This document shows positions 51,292 through 60,071 of a stretch of 64,000 nucleotides of DNA, in pieces. Under the pieces are notes generated by a model. It saw only the letters and a list, made by a program, of their open reading frames with translations, did no database searches and had not been told where the DNA came from. The stretch covers positions 2,604,001-2,668,000 of the forward strand of contig NZ_CP125854.1 in assembly GCF_030169785.1 (NCBI RefSeq), given 5' to 3'. The position numbers and the translations under genes were made by a program. The stretch comes from Bdellovibrio sp. 22V. Its GTDB lineage: Bacteria; Bdellovibrionota; Bdellovibrionia; Bdellovibrionales; Bdellovibrionaceae. Position 1 is the first letter of the stretch; each line of letters starts with the position of its first letter.

Positions 51292-52668
51292 CTAGCGAAC
51301 GCCCGCGCGCGGAGCCGTCGCTTTGTTTGCATCAACAAGTTCCGCCATGCGCTCGCGCAAATGAGAGCATGTCGATCCCAAATCTTTTACAGCGTTACTG
51401 ATTTGTCTTTGTCCATAGCCACGCTTGTTAAAGTGCTCGCGCAAAGCTGTTTCATCTTGCTGGCAAAGCGTATCCACACGGCGAACCAAGGCACGGTATT
51501 CCTGCGGATTGTTGCGCGCAAAATCCAAAGTATCTTTCGCGGATCCCGCAAGCTTGGTGCAATCTTCCGTCGCGGTTTTTGAACGCTTGATACAAAGAGG
51601 TTTATTATTTTTGATTCCAAAGATAACAGGATTGCAGAGAACCACAGCGTCGCCCCCGTCATTTCCAGAAATGGATCCATCGGAAGGAGGATGTTTACAC
51701 GAATAGGTGACTCTTTTTCCGCTGGCATCCATCACTTCTCTTTCAGACACCGGCAGGCAGCGTCCCTTGCCATCTCGACCGGAACCTTGCAAAGCCCACC
51801 CTGCGTATATGCAAGCCAGACGTCCTTTAGAAGTGACTTCATCCACATCCAAGTTGTCGTTGCCCTTAAGGTTTCCAACGTCACTGAGATTACGTAAGCG
51901 GAAGTCCTCCACTCTGCGATCATTGCTCACGCGCTCTAACACCGCGCCACTGGCATCACGGCTCTCGACAGTCGTTATCGGATCCGCTGTGGATGGTCTT
52001 TCCACTTTCGCGTCCGGGCCCAATTCAATGACAACCGGTTGCGAAGATGCTGGAGTCACCACTGTTTTTACGACAGTGTTTTTTCTTTCCACAGGAGCCG
52101 AGAAAGCCGCAGAGCCTTCGTCTTGCGCGATTTCCACATGGCGAGCCAGCGTCGCGGCATCAATATTCACACGCGCACCGGAGTAATCTTTTTTCTCAAA
52201 TTCTTTTAAAAGATTACGAGATACCTCATCAGAGCTGCCCCACGGAGACGTACAGACGTTTACTCCGCTGTGAGCGTCGCCAGGGCATTTCACGCATAAA
52301 TACTGCGATCCACCTTGCACACGTTTTTCGACTTGGCATCTTTCATCAGCCGCATAAGACGCCGCAGGTTTGAGCAGCTCCCACGTAGCGCACACTTTGG
52401 GCGAGAACGTCATTTCCTCCAGCCATGGAAAGATGGAAAAGAGTTTGGAACGCTTTTCACTGATACGCTGACCACTTTCAATCAACTCGATATTATGGTT
52501 AAAAGCTCTCAGCTCTTTGATCCACAGTTCTTGTTTTTCAGGCGTCAAAGCGCGGAACTCGTCGTAACTCAGTGTGATTTTGTCTGTCGCTTTATAAAAT
52601 GCATTTTGGGCCCCCGCTGCGAGAGCAAAGAAGCAAACCAGAGTGAATAAAAAAGTTCCAGTCTTCAT
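51292..52668 (-). CDS. Large exported Cys-rich hypothetical protein
   Basis: 458 residues with a signal peptide (ending ALAAGA). N-terminal helical domain, then Cys pairs (KVCATW, ERCQVE, YLCVKCPG, NVCTSP), a Val/Thr/Pro linker (NTVVKTVVTPASSQPVVIEL), and a C-terminal Cys-rich region (RLACIYAG, GRCLPV, YSCKHPP, LCNPVI, LCIKRS, EDCTKL, LCQQDE, STCSHL). It converges on the protease/partner operon with a 24-bp gap. AAGGAACTCGGG precedes the ATG. It could be a large secreted substrate, inhibitor or adhesin; unknown. Confidence 0.7.
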   Translation of the reverse strand: MKTGTFLFTLVCFFALAAGAQNAFYKATDKITLSYDEFRALTPEKQELWIKELRAFNHNIELIESGQRISEKRSKLFSIFPWLEEMTFSPKVCATWELLKPAASYAADERCQVEKRVQGGSQYLCVKCPGDAHSGVNVCTSPWGSSDEVSRNLLKEFEKKDYSGARVNIDAATLARHVEIAQDEGSAAFSAPVERKNTVVKTVVTPASSQPVVIELGPDAKVERPSTADPITTVESRDASGAVLERVSNDRRVEDFRLRNLSDVGNLKGNDNLDVDEVTSKGRLACIYAGWALQGSGRDGKGRCLPVSEREVMDASGKRVTYSCKHPPSDGSISGNDGGDAVVLCNPVIFGIKNNKPLCIKRSKTATEDCTKLAGSAKDTLDFARNNPQEYRALVRRVDTLCQQDETALREHFNKRGYGQRQISNAVKDLGSTCSHLRERMAELVDANKATAPRAGVR

Positions 52669-52758
52669 CCCGAGTTCCTTTGGAATTGAACAAATATGGA
52701 TTTTTATCGGAATAATTCTGGATGATCTTGAGACTTCTGGATCAAGGCCCAGAACGAG

Positions 52759-53712
52759 TCATCGCTGATACTTTCTGCGATATTCTGTCGGCGTCATACC
52801 GACGCAGTTCTTGAAGCCCTTACGGAAGCTAGCCTCGTCGTCAAAACCAAGAGCGTCGCAGATCTGTGCGACCGAATCCTCTGTTGTTATAAGAAAAGCG
52901 CCAGCTTGTTTGAATTTAACCATTCGGAAAAAAACGGCCGGAGTCCACTTTAAGTCCTCTCGCATTTTTCGTGACAGGGTTTTCACGGAGACTCCCAAGA
53001 AATCCGCCGCTGCGACTAAGCTTAAATCTCTTGCCGGAGTTTTCTCGACAAACTTGCGAAGTTTCAAAACTCTTTCTTTCGAGGTCAAAGTTTCCAGCTC
53101 ATAAAACGGATCGTTGGCGTTGAACTGTGTCGGAGTCATCAGATATTTCTGAACCTCAGTCAAAATCTTTTTTCCTGCAAACTCTGCAAGGACACGAGTC
53201 ATTAGAGGGTAAAAGCCGTTGGCTCCCGAGGCTGTCATATCATGAAGGTCGCCAGCTGAAATTTTGTTCACCTGCCAACGCACTTTTGGAAATTCATTTT
53301 TCAAATCGCGAGCCAGCCACCAGGTCGCTGTAGCCGTTCGATTGTGCAGCCGTGAAGTCCTTGCATGGAAAACACTCCCGACACAGTAACTTCCGATCAT
53401 CTTTTCTTTGGAAATTCGGTTCAGATATTTTTGTACATCCGCATTAGCGTCACAGATCTTCTTCACACTCTCCGCGGAGTAGGCCCAAAACCCGGGTATA
53501 ATCAGCATGTCGAAATCGAACTCGCGCACGGAAGTTTCAGGCACAACCGTTTGCCCATGAGCGCATAGAACCGGCCCACGGCTTAATGCCACTATTTTAC
53601 CTTCAAACAGCTTCTTGGCACTCACCGTATTCGCTGTCTTAAGAAGATCTAATCCCGCGAAAAGACCTGCAGGCATGCAGTCAGGATAAACAAGAAACCC
53701 CACCTTCAGCAT
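52759..53712 (-). CDS. GlxA-type AraC-family transcriptional regulator
   Basis: 317 residues: an N-terminal DJ-1/PfpI-like domain (MLKVGFLVYPDCMPAGLFAG, IIPGFWAYS, GSYCVGSVFHA with a Cys at the elbow) and a C-terminal AraC double helix-turn-helix (SLVAAADFLGVSVKTLSRKM and ICDALGFDDEASFRKGFKNC, then TPTEYRRK). Start at ATG 53712 with AAGGGAG upstream. Divergent from the UlaG-like hydrolase gene, with the GACCTAAA palindrome between, so it likely controls that gene. Confidence 0.9.
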   Translation of the reverse strand: MLKVGFLVYPDCMPAGLFAGLDLLKTANTVSAKKLFEGKIVALSRGPVLCAHGQTVVPETSVREFDFDMLIIPGFWAYSAESVKKICDANADVQKYLNRISKEKMIGSYCVGSVFHARTSRLHNRTATATWWLARDLKNEFPKVRWQVNKISAGDLHDMTASGANGFYPLMTRVLAEFAGKKILTEVQKYLMTPTQFNANDPFYELETLTSKERVLKLRKFVEKTPARDLSLVAAADFLGVSVKTLSRKMREDLKWTPAVFFRMVKFKQAGAFLITTEDSVAQICDALGFDDEASFRKGFKNCVGMTPTEYRRKYQR

Positions 53713-53742
53713 TGTGGCTCCCTTACAAGAAAGTCCCAAAAA

Positions 53743-53766
53743 GACCTAAATATGTCCTTTTAGGTC
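53743..53766. promoter_or_regulatory. Palindromic operator between the GlxA-type regulator and UlaG-like gene
   Basis: GACCTAAA-tatgtcct-TTTAGGTC, perfect 8-bp arms. It sits in the 109-bp divergent gap, 31 bp upstream of the regulator start and 56 bp before the hydrolase start. Confidence 0.6.
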
Positions 53767-53821
53767 ATATTACCTTAAAGCCGTACCAGCGACAATATCC
53801 TTATAGCGGAAGGGAGTCCTT

Positions 53822-54592
53822 ATGAAAATCCGTCAAATTCGCAACGCCACTCTATTGCTTGACTATGGCTTCACCAAAATTCTTATCGACCCGATGCTTG
53901 CAAAGAAAGGGCGCATCCCGAGTCTTAAATGGCTTACAAAAAGCCGACAAAGAAATCCCTTGGTGGAACTCCCCGAAGGAACATCCGAAGTTCTGAATTC
54001 CGTCACTCATGTTTTAATCACGCATTGTCAGAAAGGCCATTTCGATCATCTCGATCGCGCGGGAACTCATTGGCTTCGCCAGAATCAGATTCCTGTCTTG
54101 TGTCCCGAGTCAGATCGCAACTATCTTGCCAAGCAGGGCTTGAAAGTCCAAGGCTTGAATACCGAAAAAGAAAATCTATTTTTGAACGGCTCTATCACTC
54201 TCATCCCCTGCCTGCATGGCAAAGGCATTGTTGGATCTTTCATGGCTCATGGTTATGGTTACATTCTTAAGTTCCCGGATCAGCCGACTGTCTATGTCGT
54301 TGGCGACTCTATTCTAAGTACTGAAGTTCAAGCCGCGGTTCGCAACCATGAACCCGACGTGGTGATTATGCCCGGTGGAGGGGCGCGCTTTGATATCGGA
54401 AGCGAAGTCATCATGGGAGCCGCAGACGTCCCATCTATGGCGCATCTCTTTAAGGGAAAACTTATCGTCAACCACCTCGAAGCCTTGGATCACTGCCCAA
54501 CAACCCGTAAAGAAGTGCGCGAAATCGCACGCGGCCTCGACATGCAAAATCGCATCTTAGTTCCCGAAGATGGCGAGAACATAGAGGTTTAG
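53822..54592 (+). CDS. UlaG-like metallo-beta-lactamase-fold hydrolase
   Basis: 256 residues of the MBL-fold hydrolase superfamily (UlaG-like, lactonase or metal-dependent hydrolase). The metal motif reads ITHCQKGHFDHLDRAG: compared with the usual THxHxDH there are three extra residues between the first two His, so the metal site may be rearranged. CLHGKG, VVGDSILS and VIMPGGG are the later metal and phosphate-binding segments. GGAAGGGAG precedes the ATG. Divergently paired with a GlxA-type regulator. Substrate unknown. Confidence 0.78.
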   Translation: MKIRQIRNATLLLDYGFTKILIDPMLAKKGRIPSLKWLTKSRQRNPLVELPEGTSEVLNSVTHVLITHCQKGHFDHLDRAGTHWLRQNQIPVLCPESDRNYLAKQGLKVQGLNTEKENLFLNGSITLIPCLHGKGIVGSFMAHGYGYILKFPDQPTVYVVGDSILSTEVQAAVRNHEPDVVIMPGGGARFDIGSEVIMGAADVPSMAHLFKGKLIVNHLEALDHCPTTRKEVREIARGLDMQNRILVPEDGENIEV

Positions 54593-54738
54593 GGCCTCGG
54601 GCGCCAGTTTTGCTATGTACTCTTGCTGAAGGCCAAGCTTCAATGGGGCTCTCCTCAGACTCTTCACGAAGCCGATCCTGGTTACTCCGTCTTATTCTTA
54701 GACAGAGGGGCCGTGTATTTATTTAGCATGAGGTTGAT

Positions 54739-55608
54739 GTGGTTTTCCGCTCGATTTTAACTCTTATTTACGTCTTCATGGGCTGTTCTGCCGGAGCGAC
54801 GACTTCAAGCCTTAATGATGGACCGAACTGTTTCAATACAACTTTGCATGCTAAAGGGTTCACCAAGGACATTGTTTATTCCTCTGTTGAAGAAATGAGT
54901 TTCTATCTTGAGACTTTTTGTCGCGAGAAAGGCCCTCTGCCACAGAAAGAAACCTTGGCTGGAGACGTCATTATATTTCAAGAAAACGATGGCGAAATCT
55001 CTCATTCTGCTGTCGCCTTAGCAGACGGAAAAATTCTGGAAAAGAACAGTTTGTATGGCGGACGCACAGAAGCGTTTGAGGGAGATCCCTCGCCGGGAGT
55101 TTATCTTGTTCATGCTCTAAAGAACTCACTGTACTTCAAAAAAATCTTCGCGGGCTCGAAGGAGCACACAGCTAAAATATATTCCTGTGATGAAACCTCG
55201 ACACACCGAAAGCGACTCGAGTCACTCAACAACCTTCCTCATATCAAAACCCTTCTGCAATTTCGGAAAGTTCTCGCAGAAGTCGTCGTGCTTTCCGAAC
55301 CAAAAGACGTCGAAACGGCAATTATAAATAAAATCCTTCCGCACTTCGAGAGCAACGGGCTTCTCAAAGTTTTAGATGCACCTGTCACTGACAACGCGGA
55401 AGGACAGTATCGTTATGCTCTCGCCAGATCCGCGGCTTATCAGTGGTATCTTTTAAATTGTTCGGAAAGCTTAAAGAAGTACGACGAATGCTATGCTCCA
55501 CATCTTAAAAAATCCGTGGAGCTTGTCGATACTTTGTTTGAAAAAATAGACTCTTTTAATTCGAAAGCTGTGCCTGTGACGTCTGCGATCTCATCACAGA
55601 ACGATTAA
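54739..55608 (+). CDS. Exported NlpC/P60-like peptidase candidate
   Basis: GTG start at 54739 with GAGG five bases upstream. 289 residues with a signal peptide (about 20 residues; a Cys at 16 in MGCSAG could also be a lipobox). A papain-like Cys/His fold is suggested by Cys31 in DGPNCFNTTL, the GDVIIFQEN strand at 75-83, His89 in EISHSAVALADG and the following Asn in EKNSLYGG, the order in NlpC/P60 and related cell-wall amidases. The C-terminal half is helical. Assignment is moderate. Its 3' end overlaps the convergent MFS gene by 53 bp. Confidence 0.55.
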   Translation: MVFRSILTLIYVFMGCSAGATTSSLNDGPNCFNTTLHAKGFTKDIVYSSVEEMSFYLETFCREKGPLPQKETLAGDVIIFQENDGEISHSAVALADGKILEKNSLYGGRTEAFEGDPSPGVYLVHALKNSLYFKKIFAGSKEHTAKIYSCDETSTHRKRLESLNNLPHIKTLLQFRKVLAEVVVLSEPKDVETAIINKILPHFESNGLLKVLDAPVTDNAEGQYRYALARSAAYQWYLLNCSESLKKYDECYAPHLKKSVELVDTLFEKIDSFNSKAVPVTSAISSQND

Positions 55609-56809
55609 TATAGTACATCATCACCATACACACGATGGCGATCACACACATGATGTAGCCGATAATGTCAAAGTGCTGAATCTCACCCGTGCTTGCTTGC
55701 ACGACAATCGCCCCAGCGACGATGGAGCCGATGCCTCCCGCCAAAGACTGCAACGAGGAACTCACGGACATGAACGCGCCCCGATTCGCCGGTGTTGGAA
55801 TCGCTGACATCAATGCCTGCGAAGGGATCATGCGAGAGAATATTCCAATGAACATCGCTGTATTCACAAGCATCACCATATAAAGAGGTGTTGCGCCCAA
55901 ATGCGTATATATAAGAACCATCACGATACTTACGAAAGAGCCAAAAACGAAAACTTTGTATTTCCCGAAAGTATCCGTCATCTTACCTACAAACGGACCG
56001 ATGAGAATAGAAGCAATCCCGGTCACAAAATAAATAAGCGGTAGCTCATCGGCATGGATGCCAAGGTTGTTCACCGTGAAAGCACTTGCAAAAGGCATAA
56101 TCATGAATCCACCCAGCGACAGCAGGCCCGTGGCAAGAAAAGCAAATAGGTAAGAAGGAACCTGAACCGTATGCAAAAGATGCTGATAGGCCTTTTTATC
56201 CGTCTGCAAAGCCAGATGACCACGCAAAGGCTTCATGTAAAATACAATCGCGATCCCCGCTAACAAACTGACAACGACAATCATCATAAACGGCATATGC
56301 CATCCCCAATGATTTGTCAGAAAAAGTCCCGCCGGAAGACCCAAAACCTGGCTTGCTGCAAAGGCCGTCTGCAAAAATCCCATCACTCGTCCTCTTTGTT
56401 CAAGAGGAAAAAGATCCGTCATGATCGCAAAAACAATAGAACCGATCACTCCGCCAAACAGGCCCGTTACAATGCGCGCGCCTAAAAGGAACTCGAATGT
56501 CGGTGCAATTCCGCACAGGAATGTTCCAATAATAAATCCACCGTAGAAAAAGAGCAGCAAACGCTTGCGATCGAATTTATCTGCAAAGCCTGCCGTCAAA
56601 AACCCTGAAATCGCCGAGCTGATCGCATATGCCGAAACCACCGTTCCGAATTGGGAGGTATTGATCTTTAGGGCTGGCATCAGAAACGCACCCAGCGGCG
56701 ACAAAATCATGAAATCAAGAATGATGGTGAATTGAAGAAACGCCAACAAAGCGATGATAAACTTTTGATAACCTGTAAAGGCCATATTCGGGCGAGCGGC
56801 TTGCTGCAT
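55556..56809 (-). CDS. MFS transporter (drug/sugar efflux type)
   Basis: 417 residues, 12 predicted helices; family marks are GFADKFDRKRLL (A-motif), FPLEQRGRVMGF and a C-terminal VGKMTDTFGKYKVF repeat of the A-motif. GAGGAG precedes the ATG. Its promoter region has two TTACCCGG-type operators (56833-56846 and 56869-56880). The 3' end overlaps the convergent peptidase-like gene. The substrate is unknown; the operators suggest repression by a TetR- or MarR-type protein that is not encoded next door. Confidence 0.88.
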   Translation of the reverse strand: MQQAARPNMAFTGYQKFIIALLAFLQFTIILDFMILSPLGAFLMPALKINTSQFGTVVSAYAISSAISGFLTAGFADKFDRKRLLLFFYGGFIIGTFLCGIAPTFEFLLGARIVTGLFGGVIGSIVFAIMTDLFPLEQRGRVMGFLQTAFAASQVLGLPAGLFLTNHWGWHMPFMMIVVVSLLAGIAIVFYMKPLRGHLALQTDKKAYQHLLHTVQVPSYLFAFLATGLLSLGGFMIMPFASAFTVNNLGIHADELPLIYFVTGIASILIGPFVGKMTDTFGKYKVFVFGSFVSIVMVLIYTHLGATPLYMVMLVNTAMFIGIFSRMIPSQALMSAIPTPANRGAFMSVSSSLQSLAGGIGSIVAGAIVVQASTGEIQHFDIIGYIMCVIAIVCMVMMYYINRSVMRSQTSQAQLSN

Positions 56810-56832
56810 AGGAAACTCCTCTGCCGGTGATT

Positions 56833-56880
56833 ATTACCCGGGTAATATTAAAATAGCAAGACTTCTTTTTACCCGGATAA
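56833..56880. promoter_or_regulatory. Twin TTACCCGG operators
   Basis: ATTACCCGGGTAAT at 56833-56846 is a perfect 14-bp palindrome. TTACCCGGATAA at 56869-56880 is a degenerate copy. They lie just upstream of the MFS start and on the divergent side of the VOC gene, so both may be controlled. Confidence 0.72.
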
Positions 56881-56986
56881 TAATAAGTCTAGCAAATCAT
56901 CTGTGGGCCGCAAAAAAACAGCTACCCTTCACGATCCCTTTCAATTTTTAATAACCTTTTTAGACCCATTGAAAGGAACCCAGCGT

Positions 56987-57412
56987 ATGCTAAATGGCGT
57001 TCTGATAAATATAGATGTCAATAATACCGAAGAAGCCGTCAAATTCTATACGGAAGCTTTTGGTCTTCATGTGGGTCGACGTTTCGATACGCAGTTCATA
57101 GAACTCTTAGGACTGCCTGTCCCGATTTATCTTCTTGGCAATGAGGAAGGAACGCGGCCTTTCCCCGGGGCCCGGCTGGGTCGCACTTACTTGCGGCACT
57201 GGAGTCCGATTCATTTGGATTTTGTGGTGGACTCTATTGAAGACGCCAAGGCCAAAGCTCTCGCTGCCGGCGCCAAAACCGAATACGATATCAGCGAACA
57301 CAGCTATGGAAAGCTGGCGACGTTTTCAGATCCCTTTGGACATGGATTCTGTCTGATTGAATTCAAAGGCCAAGGTTACGGCGAGATCGCCGACTTCCGC
57401 AAAGACAAGTAG
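56987..57412 (+). CDS. VOC-fold (glyoxalase/bleomycin-resistance-like) protein
   Basis: 141 residues starting at ATG 56987 with AAAGGA nine bases upstream; the open frame reaches 56903. Vicinal oxygen chelate pattern: GVLINIDVNNTEEAVKFYTEAFG, then HLDFVVDSIEDAKAKALAAGA and FSDPFGHGFCLIEF with the metal-binding His and Glu near the ends. Likely dioxygenase, glyoxalase or binding protein; substrate unknown. Divergent from the MFS gene across the TTACCCGG operators, so perhaps co-regulated. The 3' end overlaps the convergent gene by 37 bp. Confidence 0.8.
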   Translation: MLNGVLINIDVNNTEEAVKFYTEAFGLHVGRRFDTQFIELLGLPVPIYLLGNEEGTRPFPGARLGRTYLRHWSPIHLDFVVDSIEDAKAKALAAGAKTEYDISEHSYGKLATFSDPFGHGFCLIEFKGQGYGEIADFRKDK

Positions 57413-58455
57413 TCATTCACGAATTGGTAAGACTCTTTCAAAGACCTCTGTAAAACAGCCTCAATCGCCGCCACGGATTCTCGGGATTCAAGATAGGCTG
57501 CCTGACCGCTCACGACATAGGTCATCCACTTAAAGCGTGAGGGAAAGTGGCTGAGATTTGGATAAAGTCCGTGGTTCAGCGAGTACTCTGTAAAAGACTC
57601 TAGCGGCTTCCCGTCGGCACCTGCTAAATCCGCCTTGGCCATACTATTAAAAAGCAAGAAGGCATTCGCGGTCTTCGCATCGATTCCGTTATACATATAT
57701 CGCTGCAAAATATTATGCTGCTCGATCCACACCAGCTTGAGGTTCGCCGCGAGATATCGTCCCTCTTCCATGTCCTGCCACACAGAAATAAATTTTTCGT
57801 AGTGACGGGCCTCATCGAATTTCTTTTGCGTCGTCTTTTCCGCAACCAGTGTTTTGTTCAACAAGACTATCTTGTCAAAACCACACGTCATATAAGCCAA
57901 ATGCTGCCAATAAATATCCGAATACACTCGCCAGTTGTTTTCAGCTGTCTTCGCTTTTACTTTGCCAATATTTTTCAGCAAAAGCGCCGGCACGCCAGGA
58001 ACATCTGGATAAAGAGATTCGAGTCGACGAAAGATCTTTCTTTGTCTCGAGCCTAACGGATATTTATCCGCAAGACCCACTTGTAGCGCATGCCCCACAG
58101 TCACTGAAGCCTGTGATCCCGCCGCAATCCAAAAGAACTTCATGACCGGGATTTCCGTTTTTTGCACGCGAAGAGAGTGCACGAAAAGGCGGTTGTACGC
58201 CTGACTAATCAGAAGATTCCTGAGCACCATCACTTCGTCGTCATTCAGTGCAAAACGCTGCTTGAGCGGTTCCACGGAAATCATGCGCTCGGCCTTACCC
58301 ATCCAAAAATGAGGATCATGATTTTGACATTCTTGGCTTGGATCTAAATTCAAAGGCCAATGACGATTCAGAAGTTCCGCATATTCGGAATAGTCCGAAG
58401 CCAGCGCACCCGCGACGAAGAAAAAGACTGCAATGAAAGATAAGAATCGGTTCAT
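57376..58455 (-). CDS. Exported hypothetical protein
   Basis: 359 residues with a signal peptide (FIAVFFFVAGALA). The mature part is largely helical, with HWPLNLDPSQECQNHDP near the start, and GSQASVTVGHALQVGLADKY and WQDMEEGRYLAANLKLVW further on; only two cysteines. Similar to long helical periplasmic proteins of unknown role. Its 3' end overlaps the convergent VOC gene. No good Shine-Dalgarno. No family assigned. Confidence 0.65.
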   Translation of the reverse strand: MNRFLSFIAVFFFVAGALASDYSEYAELLNRHWPLNLDPSQECQNHDPHFWMGKAERMISVEPLKQRFALNDDEVMVLRNLLISQAYNRLFVHSLRVQKTEIPVMKFFWIAAGSQASVTVGHALQVGLADKYPLGSRQRKIFRRLESLYPDVPGVPALLLKNIGKVKAKTAENNWRVYSDIYWQHLAYMTCGFDKIVLLNKTLVAEKTTQKKFDEARHYEKFISVWQDMEEGRYLAANLKLVWIEQHNILQRYMYNGIDAKTANAFLLFNSMAKADLAGADGKPLESFTEYSLNHGLYPNLSHFPSRFKWMTYVVSGQAAYLESRESVAAIEAVLQRSLKESYQFVNDYLSLRKSAISP

Positions 58456-58534
58456 GCAGATCTGTCTCTCACGGGATTTTGCCTATGAATAAAGCTAAAT
58501 CAAAACTCTATAATGCTTTCAGGTTGGCCGTTAG

Positions 58535-58546
58535 ATTACCGGTAAT
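58535..58546. other. ATTACCGGTAAT palindrome
   Basis: A perfect 12-bp palindrome in the gap before the small Cys-rich gene. It resembles the TTACCCGG operators but lacks one CG step. It could be an operator for the gene at 58646. Confidence 0.35.
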
Positions 58547-58645
58547 AATCCGGAATCTCGTGGAGCTCTTTTTCCATGAATGAATACATATTGCCGGGTC
58601 CTTATGGAGTTTAAAAAATAGAGAAATTCTTTAAAGGAGGAATCT

Positions 58646-58933
58646 ATGAAACTGTTTGCACTTGTCCTGTTCTTCACTTTCGGTGTTACTTTAGCGGCAC
58701 ACGCCAGCATCGACTTCGACAATGAGTCGTCTTTTTTTCCAGTGCAGATTGAAACTTCGGTGCCAATGACTTCGGAAACGCGCGATTCCGAATTCGCCAC
58801 CGAGTCGACCTCACGCTATTGCTGCATTCGTCGCGGAGGAACTTATTGCGATATGGGTTATTACGATCGCTTTGGTCAACCGTGTAAATGCACCTTAGGT
58901 AACAACGTTTATCCAGGACATGTTTGCCGTTAA
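58646..58933 (+). CDS. Small secreted Cys-rich protein
   Basis: 95 residues: a signal peptide (to about 20, VTLAAHA), an acidic spacer (DFDNESSFFP and onward), and a C-terminal knot of six cysteines in about 35 residues (SRYCCIRRGGTYCDMGYYD, then QPCKCT and HVCR). AAAGGAGGAATCT precedes the ATG, the best site in the region. The compact Cys arrangement suggests a stable secreted peptide such as a toxin, inhibitor or adhesion module. No homologue recognised. Confidence 0.72.
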   Translation: MKLFALVLFFTFGVTLAAHASIDFDNESSFFPVQIETSVPMTSETRDSEFATESTSRYCCIRRGGTYCDMGYYDRFGQPCKCTLGNNVYPGHVCR

Positions 58934-59055
58934 TCCAGGGGACTGGTCTGTCAGTGACCGGTCCTGACCCCTACGATCTGTAAACCCACACGACGTAGAC
59001 AAAACACAGTACTCTCTAAAGTGTCGTCGGAACTGTCTCACAGTAAACTTGCCCA

Positions 59056-59922
59056 ATGAATTCGTGGATTGTGATCCTCATTGTCCTCTTGCCCGCTTTG
59101 TGTTTTGGCGATCTCGGTCTTCCGAATCCTCCAAGCACGGCTATCGGTGATACGGGAACTCTCTATTTAAACGATCCAGGATTATTCTTCGACGTTCACA
59201 ATAATGACTGGCTTGGGCAAACGGACAAACTCGTTACATTTTCCTCTGCGCTGGCATACTTTAGAGGCCTGCAAACAAAGAAAGAAATGGGAGCTTTTTC
59301 TCCCACACCAGAGGCCCTAAAGCTTGCGCTCAATACGCGTTTACTGACTCCGATCACCAGCACACGTTTCGACCATAAAGATCTTGATCAGAAAGTCGGT
59401 ATCTTCGCTGAATGGCTCGAATTGCAAATCGCCTACAGTCGGCTTTTTGGCCGAGTCAAATTGGAACTCAGTTTCGCAGGAGATTTTTTCGGCAACTTTG
59501 CGGGTGACAACGTTTATCGTTATATTCACGAAGTCTTTGCCTCGGACGATCTTTGGGAGGATTTCGGGCGCCGCTATGAAGGGACCTATGGAGCTGGAAC
59601 TGTCGGCATCGGATATCTGTGGAGCGACTATTTACTTTCGATGATTTACTACGGAAGAAGTCAGATCATGGAAGAAGAAACAATCGCAACGTCGCTGATT
59701 TTTCCTCTGTCAGCCAACTTTTCCATTGCCGGAGAGAATCGTTTCGTAAATCAGAAGACCAGTAAGGTTTACGCGAACCCTCGTCCCTACCGCTATGAAT
59801 GGGCCTGGGGTTTTAAGTGGAATTTCTGGCAGGTGCAGTTCAAGTATGTCTCCCCTTACTTGGAGGAAGACCGCTGGGGGCAGTACTACATCAGTCCGCT
59901 CATATTGAATTGGAAGTTCTAA
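59056..59922 (+). CDS. Outer-membrane protein candidate
   Basis: 288 residues with a signal peptide (ILIVLLPALCFG). The mature chain has amphipathic aromatic strands (IAYSRLFGRVKLELSFAGDF, GTVGIGYLWSDYLLSMIYYG, WAWGFKWNFWQVQFKYVSPY) and ends in Phe (LILNWKF), as barrels inserted by BAM do. An early domain with NNDWLGQTDKL and DHKDLDQ resembles LpxR-type proteins, but this is not firm. No clear ribosome site. Role unknown. Confidence 0.65.
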   Translation: MNSWIVILIVLLPALCFGDLGLPNPPSTAIGDTGTLYLNDPGLFFDVHNNDWLGQTDKLVTFSSALAYFRGLQTKKEMGAFSPTPEALKLALNTRLLTPITSTRFDHKDLDQKVGIFAEWLELQIAYSRLFGRVKLELSFAGDFFGNFAGDNVYRYIHEVFASDDLWEDFGRRYEGTYGAGTVGIGYLWSDYLLSMIYYGRSQIMEEETIATSLIFPLSANFSIAGENRFVNQKTSKVYANPRPYRYEWAWGFKWNFWQVQFKYVSPYLEEDRWGQYYISPLILNWKF

Positions 59923-60071
59923 CCTTTCACATTCTTAAGCTTTGTTCTAGCAAGTTCCAAGATGTTCCAAGCTGCAAAACACTAAACAGATTTTTTCTTT
60001 TTCTTAATGAGGAGATTGCCAAATCACATGGCATAAAGACGCTCGTCAGCAAATTTCATAAGGAGCATTTT

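Noticed and set aside
59817-60071. N-terminal extension of the porin-like gene
   Set aside because: It lies in the previous gene; the true start with AAGGAG and a signal peptide is at 60072.
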